A stretch of 64,000 bases of DNA. It comes from Pseudomonas fluorescens (GTDB taxonomy: Bacteria; Pseudomonadota; Gammaproteobacteria; Pseudomonadales; Pseudomonadaceae). The translations under genes were made by a program, and so were the position numbers. Within the stretch, counting starts at the first letter, position 1. Each line of letters begins with the position of its first letter. This document shows positions 38,466-48,565 of the stretch, in pieces. The stretch covers positions 974,501-1,038,500 of the forward strand of contig NZ_CP078138.1 of assembly GCF_019212185.1 (NCBI RefSeq), read 5' to 3'. The notes beneath the pieces are model-generated. The model searched no databases. It was not told where the DNA came from and was given only the letters and a program-made list of their open reading frames with translations.

Positions 38466-38612
38466 TGGTCAATGACTAGACGCCACTAGAGGTCCTGTGC
38501 CAAGTCTGGCTGACGAGGTCTTTTCCAAAGCTGTGACCAACTGAAAACCGGCCTTCTGATACAGCTTGCGGGCCTCGCGAAGCACGTCGTTTGACCAAAC
38601 GCGCCGCAGTGA
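38466..38612 (-). pseudogene. GNAT acetyltransferase remnant (C-terminus)
   Basis: On the minus strand VWSNDVLREARKLYQKAGFQ is followed, after a frame change, by SFGKDLVSQTWHR. This is the usual ending of the acetyltransferase domain in MarR-GNAT fusion regulators. The first 200-odd residues are missing and the frame is broken, so it is inactive. Confidence 0.6.
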
Positions 38613-38901
38613 CGACCGACAGAGATCGGCCAAAAGCAGGCGATTGATAAAGGGCTCCTTCAAGCCAGAGGCGGCCTGAAAGATGTGGTTAGAAACCCGC
38701 AAGCTAACTAGGACTCGCAACTATATTTGGTCGCACGAGCATCATCGACCAAGCCAACGCTCTTGCTTCTGTCTCGGGATTCAGTGAGGAATGATTTTCA
38801 TTGAGTTTGTGCGAACAAAGCTTTCCAATAGCAACGAGATGGCTAGTTGCCAGACATCGCTAAGGACTGCCCTTTGACTGACCAGGAACCAAAGACCCGC
38901 C

Positions 38902-41097
38902 ATGTACCATGACGATCGCGAAATAACTGCCGAGAAGCAGATCGAAACGCTTGAAGCACAGGTGATGAAACTTACGGATATTCCGGATGAAGCGCGGCTC
39001 ATGCTAATGCTGATTCTCATCGCAAGATTCGCAAAAAATTCCTATAAGTTGCAGGAGTTGTCCGATAAGTTGTTGCTTGAGAACCCTGTCCTTGCTTCGA
39101 TCACCGGCAACACATTCGACCAGCTTCTGTTTGAAAGCCAGCGCATCGTCGGATTTAGTGATGACGCCAACTACTTGCTCACCCATTTAGCTGCGAAATC
39201 GATTTCATCCGAATTGGGCATCGACTATCGTCACCCCAAACTAGTCGCTGCATTCGTCGGGACAGTGCAATCGACATTATCGACCCCTCTATTCGAGGCC
39301 ATGCCAAACACCGGGGAGCTTTCGCTTGGGCTTCTCGGTGCCTATTCAAAAGATTCTTTTCTGATGTTTGGCGGCATTCCAGAGCGCCAGCGTGATCTAA
39401 TCAGCATCCGTCTGGAAGCGATCGACGTTAGAGCTAACTTTACGTCCATTAACTACCGTCAAATTCCTCAATCAACTGTGCTGTTGGACGCGCCCTACAC
39501 TAATTTCTCGCTTGCGATTGAGGAGGTGCTGAAAAACCACGTGCAAGGTCGATTGGTGCTCATTCAAAACTGGGCCCGCGCAGAAACCGGTGAGATCTGG
39601 CAAAAGTTGATGGCAATGATCAAACACCGCGGTGTAGAGACAATCATCAATTTTAGTAGTTTGCCCACAACTTCAGACCAGTGCACGGCAATCATTATCA
39701 ATACCAGCCCCGTCCATCGCGAAACCCTGTACATCGATGTTTCCATGTCAAACAAATCGTTGCCTCCACTGGATGGTATCGAGCGCATGCTTCTGGCCGG
39801 GTGTATCTATAACCTGTGGCAAGGACGTCTTGCCCACAGTAATACCGATTATCTTTCCGACAACGTTTCGCGCTTTCTCAACAGTTATTTCAGCGAAGGT
39901 TTCAGGCCGATCTCAGGACTGTGCAACACCGTAGACAAACGGCCTAAGACTATCTCGAAAACGCGTTTGGTCAGCCGCGCATTTCTTAAGGCGGCGCCAG
40001 GCGAATCCTCTCGGCCAACGCAGACTAATAACAGCAGCATGATTCGAGAGACGCTGAAGCGGCGCGGAGATCGTTGCTGTGTTTATGTCATTGGCAACAA
40101 TGGCGAAGGCAAAAGCTTCTTGCTCAGAGATATCGTGTATCAGCTAGAAGAGGCCCAAAAACGTAGCATTGGTCTTCCAATGTCTCACGCTGACCGCTTC
40201 CCAATTACGGACAAGTCAATCAATCGCTTCTTCGAGTACAAAGGTGCGCGTAAGACCCAGATCGTGAAAGAAGTAGGAATGATTTCGTCCCAGCCGCGCA
40301 AAATTGGTTTGCTGAGCGAATGCCTGGAGTTGATCGGATTCGGTGTGCAAATTTACCTAACCTTGAAATCGGAACTGAGTCATGACCGTTTCGGCGAGCC
40401 GAGGAAAAATACGCTCGACCTGGGTAACGAAGGCGATATGCGGTATCTCAACAGGGATAAAGCCTCGATCAGCAAATATGAAGTCAACTTCATCCGCAAA
40501 GGGCACCGTACTGTCCTTTTCGATAATCTCAGTTCCGGGGAGCAAAGCATCCTTAGCTTGCTGATCAAAATCATCGCCTCGGACGCCGAACACGCGACCT
40601 TTTTGATCGATGAGCCGGAAATCAGCCTGCACGTCAGTTGGCAGCAAACGCTCCCACGGATCCTCAGCCTCCTGAGCAGTCGCCTGAATGCATCCTTCGT
40701 AGTCGCTACTCACTCGCCAATCCTAATCGCCAACGCTGCGGACGACGATGTCTGCTACGTGTCGAGGATAGGCAGATTGGCTGAAATCCCCATCGCTGAA
40801 CGCCATTCAGTGGAAACACTGCTGATGGACGGTTTTGAGACCTATACCCCACATAACCGGGAGGTGCACGAGCGTTGCGCGAAGCTGGTAGCGTATCTTA
40901 TCTCGGCTTCCAACAAATCCGATTCAGTTGGACAGGCTAACGAGGCAATCGCAAAACTCGAAACATTCAAAGCAACCATCGAGAAAAACAGATTTGATGT
41001 AAACAACAAGCGCAAAGCCAGCGATCTTGATCTCGTCGAAAAGACCATCGGAGCGATCTCGATGCTACGTGATGAAAGCAGGCCGCGTAATGGCTGA
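38902..41097 (+). CDS. ABC-type ATPase (PtuA/Septu-like) with a degenerate methyltransferase-like N-terminal domain
   Basis: A 731-aa protein. Residues 1-340 follow the plan of an HsdM-type N6-adenine methyltransferase with broken motifs: FEAMPNTGEL (131-140) in place of motif I, then IRLEAIDV, DAPY (196-199) in place of NPPY, and GRLVLIQNWA...ETIINFSSLPTT aligning with the HsdM segment after motif IV. Residues 390-640 are an SMC/ABC-like ATPase: Walker A GNNGEGKS (398-405), signature SSGEQS (544-549), Walker B FLIDEPE (Asp570-Glu571) and H-loop VATHSP (about 603). A helical tail follows. Overlap with the HNH gene makes this a Septu-like pair. The start is uncertain. Confidence 0.7.
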   Translation: MYHDDREITAEKQIETLEAQVMKLTDIPDEARLMLMLILIARFAKNSYKLQELSDKLLLENPVLASITGNTFDQLLFESQRIVGFSDDANYLLTHLAAKSISSELGIDYRHPKLVAAFVGTVQSTLSTPLFEAMPNTGELSLGLLGAYSKDSFLMFGGIPERQRDLISIRLEAIDVRANFTSINYRQIPQSTVLLDAPYTNFSLAIEEVLKNHVQGRLVLIQNWARAETGEIWQKLMAMIKHRGVETIINFSSLPTTSDQCTAIIINTSPVHRETLYIDVSMSNKSLPPLDGIERMLLAGCIYNLWQGRLAHSNTDYLSDNVSRFLNSYFSEGFRPISGLCNTVDKRPKTISKTRLVSRAFLKAAPGESSRPTQTNNSSMIRETLKRRGDRCCVYVIGNNGEGKSFLLRDIVYQLEEAQKRSIGLPMSHADRFPITDKSINRFFEYKGARKTQIVKEVGMISSQPRKIGLLSECLELIGFGVQIYLTLKSELSHDRFGEPRKNTLDLGNEGDMRYLNRDKASISKYEVNFIRKGHRTVLFDNLSSGEQSILSLLIKIIASDAEHATFLIDEPEISLHVSWQQTLPRILSLLSSRLNASFVVATHSPILIANAADDDVCYVSRIGRLAEIPIAERHSVETLLMDGFETYTPHNREVHERCAKLVAYLISASNKSDSVGQANEAIAKLETFKATIEKNRFDVNNKRKASDLDLVEKTIGAISMLRDESRPRNG

Positions 41098-41890
41098 ACT
41101 TACCCAGGAAGCCATGGCATCCGTGCTCGTGCGGTATAAAAACGAGTGCCATGAGCGCAAAGCACATCGCGAAAACACGTTGTTGCATTTTGCGGCCCAG
41201 AATGCTCGGGCAATTGATGAGTTCAAACGGCGCCAAAGAAGATTACCTGCCTCCAACACAGATCTGTGGGCTGAGTTAACCAGGTACGAGAAGGATAAAA
41301 AATCAGGCGTGACAGGCCCGCTGATCCGCAAAGCCCTGCGCGCATTCCTTGAGAAAGAACAGAACAGTCTGTGCTGCTATTGCCAACGTCCACTGGTCAA
41401 TATCGCCCATGCTAAACCTATCGAGCACATTCTCCCGCGCGTAGATTTTGTCCAATACACCTTCCACTTTTGGAACCTGGCGGTTGCCTGTTTCGACTGC
41501 AACCAGATCAAGCTTGACGATGTCTGGGTCAATGACGATAAACGTGACTTGGAGACCTACCCGGCCCCGGCTACATTCACCGAGATGTACCATCCCAGGT
41601 TCCACACGTTCGCCGAGCATGTACGGTTCATTCGGGTACAGACCAATGAGCAAATTATATCGATCTACGTTGGCATCACGGTCCAAGGTCAGCAGTTGTG
41701 TCTTAAGCTGCTCAAGGATCTCTCGGCCCGCGAGATAGTGCTCAATAGCAATCCGGAACTCAAAGCGGCGCTGGAAGTAATAAACATCCACGCGTCCACG
41801 AATGAGGGCTCACTGCCCCCGGAACTGGAGGCCTTCCACAAGGCGCTAGCGGAATCAACGTCGCAGTTGATTAAAACCAGCACCAGATAG
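41090..41890 (+). CDS. HNH nuclease (PtuB-like), partner of the ATPase
   Basis: A 266-aa protein starting at an ATG that overlaps the ATPase stop by 8 nt (ATG 41072 is an alternative). The HNH/zinc site is clear: LCCYCQR (Cys95/98), IEHILPR (Glu112-His113), FWNLAVAC (Asn129) and CFDCNQ (Cys134, Cys137, Asn138), as in McrA/PtuB-type nucleases. In Septu systems an ATPase PtuA activates the PtuB nuclease against phage. The same division of labour is inferred here from coupling and motifs. A strong terminator follows at 42009-42034. Confidence 0.8.
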   Translation: MAELTQEAMASVLVRYKNECHERKAHRENTLLHFAAQNARAIDEFKRRQRRLPASNTDLWAELTRYEKDKKSGVTGPLIRKALRAFLEKEQNSLCCYCQRPLVNIAHAKPIEHILPRVDFVQYTFHFWNLAVACFDCNQIKLDDVWVNDDKRDLETYPAPATFTEMYHPRFHTFAEHVRFIRVQTNEQIISIYVGITVQGQQLCLKLLKDLSAREIVLNSNPELKAALEVINIHASTNEGSLPPELEAFHKALAESTSQLIKTSTR

Positions 41891-42008
41891 CGCGGTTTTT
41901 TATGAATCGCAAAGGGTTTGTTGCCTCGTTGGGAGTGATATCTGGTTTTGTAGTCAATCCGGAAGTCCAGTTGGAGGGAGCTCGCTAACCACGAGACATG
42001 CCCCATCA

Positions 42009-42034
42009 AAAGGGGCTCACTCAGCCCCTTTTTT
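42009..42034 (+). terminator. Rho-independent terminator after the HNH gene
   Basis: AAGGGGCT, a short loop CACTC and AGCCCCTT form an 8-bp stem followed by a run of T, about 120 nt after the HNH stop. It closes the ATPase-HNH transcription unit. Confidence 0.8.
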
Positions 42035-42100
42035 ATCACGCGTTTGCCAACATCTGAATCGCTCCTGATTTCGTAGACGTCAAATGGCCGCTTTTGACCG

Positions 42101-42261
42101 AGGCTGTGTAAAAACGTTTTCGATCGGTAGGCCTAAGCGGAATCACTCGAAAAATCGTGTTCCTTCGCAAATTTCAGGTCTGCGGAGCGGAGCCGCCGAT
42201 CGTCAGTAGATTTGCATAGGAACGCATGCATCAACACCGGCAGCGCGTTTTTTCACAACCT
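42101..42261. mobile_element. MITE-like unit (161 bp)
   Basis: The ends AGGCTGTGTAAAAACG and CGTTTTTTCACAACCT are inverted repeats with three mismatches out of 16. No transposase fits within 161 bp. It is unrelated to the two GATTCTGTTGAA-type MITEs. Confidence 0.5.
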
Positions 42262-42331
42262 CGGCCGGTTGCAGTCCTTCAGTGCTTGGCTGACGCACTC
42301 GCGCTGAGTGGCACCCGCTGACACCCATCAA

Positions 42332-42436
42332 CTGCAAGCGGCTGGTCAGCGCGAATGCAAATGACTGGTCAAGTCGGATGCAAACGACTGGTCAATGGCA
42401 ATGCAATTAGGTGGTCAAGTGAGATGCAATTACGCA
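42332..42436 (-). mobile_element. IS21-like terminus (inverted relative to 37522)
   Basis: On the minus strand it opens GCGTAATTGCATC and repeats TTGCAT...TTGACCA units at 22-24 bp spacing, four in all. It faces the terminus at 37522-37597 across the PD-(D/E)XK and ATPase-HNH genes. Confidence 0.5.
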
Positions 42437-42566
42437 GAGCCCATGCGAGTGGGAATGCGGAGCCTTCCCGCTCGCGTGGGCTTGGCCGAGAAAGCCCAAA
42501 GAGCGAGGCTTGCAGCGGCGACAGTCGCCACTTCTGTCGCCATGCTGCAGACCAGGTATTACGCGG

Positions 42567-42593
42567 GTTGTCGCCGGTGTCGCCGCTGTCGCC
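42567..42593 (-). repeat. Triple 9-bp GGCGACAnn repeat, copy beside the integrase
   Basis: On the minus strand it reads GGCGACAGC, GGCGACACC, GGCGACAAC, differing at two positions from 35172-35198. Further GGCGACA units lie at 42512-42541. It sits 62 bp beyond the integrase stop. Confidence 0.7.
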
Positions 42594-42654
42594 AAATCAT
42601 CCATCACTCCATCTGGGGAGTCATTTTCGGTTACCGGCGGCGTCCGGTGAACGC

Positions 42655-43911
42655 TCACCGTATCGGCACGACGTTGTGGTCCCTGGTTTGATTGATCGCA
42701 GATGCCGACAGGTTTCCAGTGGCCGCTTTTTGGATGTGCTCACTCCACCAAGCCATCATCGGACGCCGGCGTTCGATGTAGTCAGCTCGGTTGTAAGCGC
42801 TTCGGACTTCGTCCTTGTCGACATGCGCCAGTGCGACTTCGATCAGCTCCGGATCCCACCCATGCTCGTTCAGGATGGTGCTGGCCATGGAGCGCATGCC
42901 GTGGCTGACCAAGCGGTCCTGGAAGCCCATGCGTTTCAACGCCATGTTGGCGGTCTGGCTGTTGGCGTGGGTGCGCGGATTTCTATCTGCCGGGAACACG
43001 TATTCCCTGTGGCCGCTGAGGGGCTTGAGCGCCTCCAGTAACGCGAGTGCCTGTTCGGTCAGCGGGATGGTGTGCGGACGACGCTTTTTCATGCGCTCCG
43101 GCGGGATGGTCCAGATGCGTTTGTCAAAGTCGATGTCTACCCATCGGGTGGTAGCCGCCTCGGCAGGACGGGTCATCGTGTGCAGTTGCCATTCGATCAG
43201 GCAGCGAGTGATCCGCTTGATGCTGGCATTCGCGATTTCCAGAATGAGCTCCGGAAGCTCATCAGGTGCAAGCGCAGCCATATTCTCTTTCTTCGGCTTC
43301 TTGAATACCGCCCGGATACCGCTGAGGGGATTCGCGAAGATCATTCCTGAGTTGACCCCGTAGGTCATGATCTCGTTGAGCCGTTGGCTCAGCCGTTTCA
43401 CTGTTTCCAGGCTGCCTTTGGCTTCGATTGGACGAAGGAGCTTGACCACCATCGGTGCGCTGACTTCCGAGATCGGTGTCGATTTCATGCTCGGAAAAAC
43501 GTGCAGTGTGAGTGAGCGCCAGATGTCTTCAGCATACGCCGGCGTGACCGAGTCCTTCTTCAGCTCGAACCAGGCGGTGGCCACATTCTCGAACGTGTGT
43601 TCTGTCTCCGCTCGTTTGGCTTGCACCAGCTCGTTGCGTTGAGCTTTGGGGTCGATGCCTTGCGCCAACAGCTCTCTGGCCTCAACCGCTTTCTTCCGGG
43701 CTTGCGCCAGAGAAACCTCGGGATAGGAGCCGAGCGCCATGTTGATTCGATTCTTGGTAACGGGATGCCGGTAGTTGAAGTTCCACTGCATCGAGCGATT
43801 GACTCGGACGCGGAGCTGAAGCCCGTCACCATCGGTGAGGACGTAGTCCTTGTCTTTGGGTTTGACAGCCTTGAGCTGACGGTCCGAGAGGCGGGCGGTT
43901 TGAGCGCGCAT
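42655..43911 (-). CDS. P4-type tyrosine integrase of the island
   Basis: A 418-aa integrase: an N-terminal DUF4102 arm-binding domain (LSDRQLKAVKPKDKDYVLTD; GDGLQLRVR), a SAM-like core-binding domain at about 105-190, and a catalytic domain with TRPAEAA (Arg), HGMRS (HxxR), LAHVDKDEVRSAYNRADY (His and Tyr nucleophile). It lies between 135 and 176 bp from the att repeat and reads away from ssrA, as is usual for integrases of islands at tRNA or tmRNA genes. Repeated GGAATACCAAT motifs just upstream of its start are probably its arm sites and may also control it. Confidence 0.9.
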   Translation of the reverse strand: MRAQTARLSDRQLKAVKPKDKDYVLTDGDGLQLRVRVNRSMQWNFNYRHPVTKNRINMALGSYPEVSLAQARKKAVEARELLAQGIDPKAQRNELVQAKRAETEHTFENVATAWFELKKDSVTPAYAEDIWRSLTLHVFPSMKSTPISEVSAPMVVKLLRPIEAKGSLETVKRLSQRLNEIMTYGVNSGMIFANPLSGIRAVFKKPKKENMAALAPDELPELILEIANASIKRITRCLIEWQLHTMTRPAEAATTRWVDIDFDKRIWTIPPERMKKRRPHTIPLTEQALALLEALKPLSGHREYVFPADRNPRTHANSQTANMALKRMGFQDRLVSHGMRSMASTILNEHGWDPELIEVALAHVDKDEVRSAYNRADYIERRRPMMAWWSEHIQKAATGNLSASAINQTRDHNVVPIR

Positions 43912-43933
43912 GAGGAGTACTCCATGTCACCTT

Positions 43934-43988
43934 TTGGTATTCCCAAGATTAGCGCTGGGTAGCCGGGAATACCAATGGGAATACCAAT
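43934..43988. repeat. Putative integrase arm-type sites, right end
   Basis: TTGGTATTCCC at 43934-43944 (inverted) and two adjacent GGGAATACCAAT units at 43965-43976 and 43977-43988. The tandem pair has the same 12-bp period as the pair at the left end (19555-19573). Confidence 0.55.
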
Positions 43989-44045
43989 GTGGCTGGAACT
44001 CAAAAACCCTCTGCGGAGCCCAGTAGCGCTTAACCCTTTGATTTC

Positions 44046-44087
44046 ACTGGATTTCAGGCACAAAAAAAGACGTCCGTGGACGTCTTT
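44046..44087. repeat. Right island boundary (att repeat over the ssrA terminator)
   Basis: Identical over 42 bp to 19426-19467. It is the native rho-independent terminator of ssrA (minus strand: 10-bp stem, 2-nt loop, seven T) and ends 11 bp from the ssrA CCA. Confidence 0.9.
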
Positions 44088-44098
44088 AGATGATTAAG

Positions 44099-44496
44099 TG
44101 GTGGAGCCGGGGGGATTTGAACCCCCGTCCGCCAGTACTCCGCTGTCGGTACTACATGCGTAGCCGTGTCTATTAAGTTAACCCTCAGCGACCCGACGGG
44201 CAGGGTGCTTTGGGCGAGTTGTGTAAGTTTTAGCCGCTTCGTCCACAACGTACTGCACGGCGATTCTGTTCTATATGACAATCACTTTGGGTTTACAGAC
44301 ATCCCCTGGTGATTGCTGGACCCGAAGGTACCAGAAGCTCAGGATCTAAGGCTGCTTACGCAGCGATAGCGAATTCCTGGCCGTAGTTTTCGTCATTGGC
44401 AACTATAAGAAGTTGCAACAGTGGATTTACGAGTTCTGTTACCAACTCGGCATGCACCTAAAGTTTCGCAACCAGCGTCGAATCCAAAACGGCCCC
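44099..44496 (-). ncRNA. ssrA: Transfer-messenger RNA (tmRNA)
   Basis: On the minus strand the RNA runs from GGGGCCGTTTTGGATTCGACG at 44496 to a terminal CCA at 44099, about 398 nt. The 3' end contains the tRNA-like T-arm GTTCAAATCCCC (GGGGGTTCAAATCCCCCC). The reading frame resumes at GCC and encodes the tag ANDENYGQEFAIAA followed by TAA. With SmpB (53.8 kb) it frees stalled ribosomes and tags the peptides for proteolysis. The gene is intact despite the island at its 3' side. Confidence 0.95.
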
Positions 44497-44593
44497 GAGC
44501 CTGCTGCTCTGCGAAACATTTTGAGCAGCAAGCCTGCGTAGTGTACGCCAACGCGGGGGATAAGGCCAACCCGAAGGTTGGCCTGCGCATGCA

Positions 44594-44866
44594 TCAGCCT
44601 TTGCTAGGTTCGCGGAGCTGGATTTTTTCCAGCATGCCGGTGGAGATGGCGATGCAGTCCTTGTCGTTGCCGGCAGCCTGGGCTGCTTTGGCTTTGTCCA
44701 ATGCAGCTTTGACGTTGTCGAGGGAGTTTTCACCGACAGCCATCCCGGCGTCGACGGTATTCTGGAGTTTCTGGATGTTGGTGGCGCACAGATCTTCCGC
44801 AGCAAACACCGGTGAGGCCAACAGTGCCGCGGTGATGAACATTCCAGCCAATGCAGAGTGCTTCAT
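44594..44866 (-). CDS. Small exported protein of unknown function
   Basis: A 90-aa protein from an ATG at 44866 with AAGGAGAT upstream. It has a signal peptide (MKHSALAGMFITAALLASPVFA, cleaved before AED). The mature part has two cysteines (Cys in EDLCATN and DKDCIAI) that could form a disulphide, and an Ala/Lys-rich helix between them. It probably resides in the periplasm. I do not recognise a functional family. Confidence 0.75.
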   Translation of the reverse strand: MKHSALAGMFITAALLASPVFAAEDLCATNIQKLQNTVDAGMAVGENSLDNVKAALDKAKAAQAAGNDKDCIAISTGMLEKIQLREPSKG

Positions 44867-45019
44867 GGGTATCTCCTTGTGCATGAGGGCTCGGTGCGGC
44901 CGGTCGATGGGGCTGCTGGCCGAGGGGGGCTTTAAGCTCTTTGGCAGGGCTTAGCTAAATGACTATAGCCGGGCGTAGGAATTCGGTTTTTTTTTGCTTG
45001 GTTGATGGGGGGAGGGGTG

Positions 45020-45081
45020 GGCTTGCTGGCGAAGGGCGTCAACGGAGGCGCGTTATCGTTGACGTTTTTCGCTGGCAAGCC
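45020..45081. repeat. REPIN-like inverted REP pair
   Basis: GGCTTGCTGGCGAA...GTCAACG and CGTTGAC...TTCGCTGGCAAGCC are inverted copies around a GC-rich centre, of the kind that occurs in many copies between genes in fluorescens-group genomes. It lies just after the dld stop and may act as a terminator or mRNA stabiliser. Confidence 0.5.
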
Positions 45082-45086
45082 AGCTC

Positions 45087-47893
<2,807 letters not shown>

Positions 47894-47897
<4 letters not shown>

Positions 47898-48565
47898 TGG
47901 TCCTCCAGGATCAGCACCACCAGGTCTTTCGGGCCATGGGCGCCGTAAGCCAGGACTTGTTCGATGTCAGCGGTTTTCGACGGGCCGGACACCAGCAAGG
48001 CGTTGGTCGGCATGCCCTGGGCCCAGTTGAACTCCTGCTGCACCTGATAGAAGTTGTCGCGGATTTCGCTGGCCTTGAGCAGGGCGAAATGCACCGGAGG
48101 CACCAGGCTCATCAGGCGCGGTTCTTCGCGAGTCGGCCAGATAATCAGGCTACCGGTGGCGGCGATGGCGCCGAGGGTAGTGGTGAGGCTGGCCGGGGTG
48201 TCGTTGAACAGTTCGGCTTTCCACTCTTCCACGGGACGGTCGTAGGCTTTCAGTGTTGGCAGTGCAGGTTGGTTCGCCCAACATTGTACGACACGTTGTC
48301 CATGGGCCGTACTCGGTGCGATCAACAGGCTGGGAATCTGCCGATCCAGCAGCAATTGCCCGAGCAGTTGTGGCCAATTGGCGCCTGAGGTCAGGTGGAT
48401 TTCGGTGTGCACCGCTTCCATCAGCTTGCGCAGCTGTGGGATGCGTTGCTCAGCGGTGTAGGTGTAAGGCTCGGTCACCAGCGCTTCGTCGAAATTGTCG
48501 ACGACCGGCGTAGTCCCGCTGAGGCTGTTGCGCAGCTTGGCGAGGATGTTTTGTTTGGCGCTCAT
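47894..48565 (-). CDS. lutC: L-lactate utilisation protein LutC/LldG
   Basis: A 223-aa LutC-family protein; the start is set at the ATG sharing a base with the lutB stop (TGATG). It has the typical open alpha/beta fold with IAATGSLIIWP and ALLVSGPSKTADIEQVLAYGAHGPKDLVVLILE motifs. LutC is required with LutA and LutB for oxidation of L-lactate to pyruvate. The three-gene overlap series shows translation as one unit. Confidence 0.88.

Larger units (their letters stand above)
41891..42654. other. Non-coding stretch between the HNH gene and the integrase
   Basis: Contains, in order, a rho-independent terminator (42009-42034), a 161-bp MITE-like unit (42101-42261), an IS21-like terminus (42332-42436) and GGCGACA repeats (42512-42593). 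No gene is supported, although long shadow frames exist opposite the integrase. Confidence 0.6.

Noticed and set aside
42355..43041. A 228-codon plus-strand frame opposite the integrase 3' end
   Set aside because: It is the shadow of the integrase coding strand and the repeat region; composition is typical of antisense frames in GC-rich DNA.
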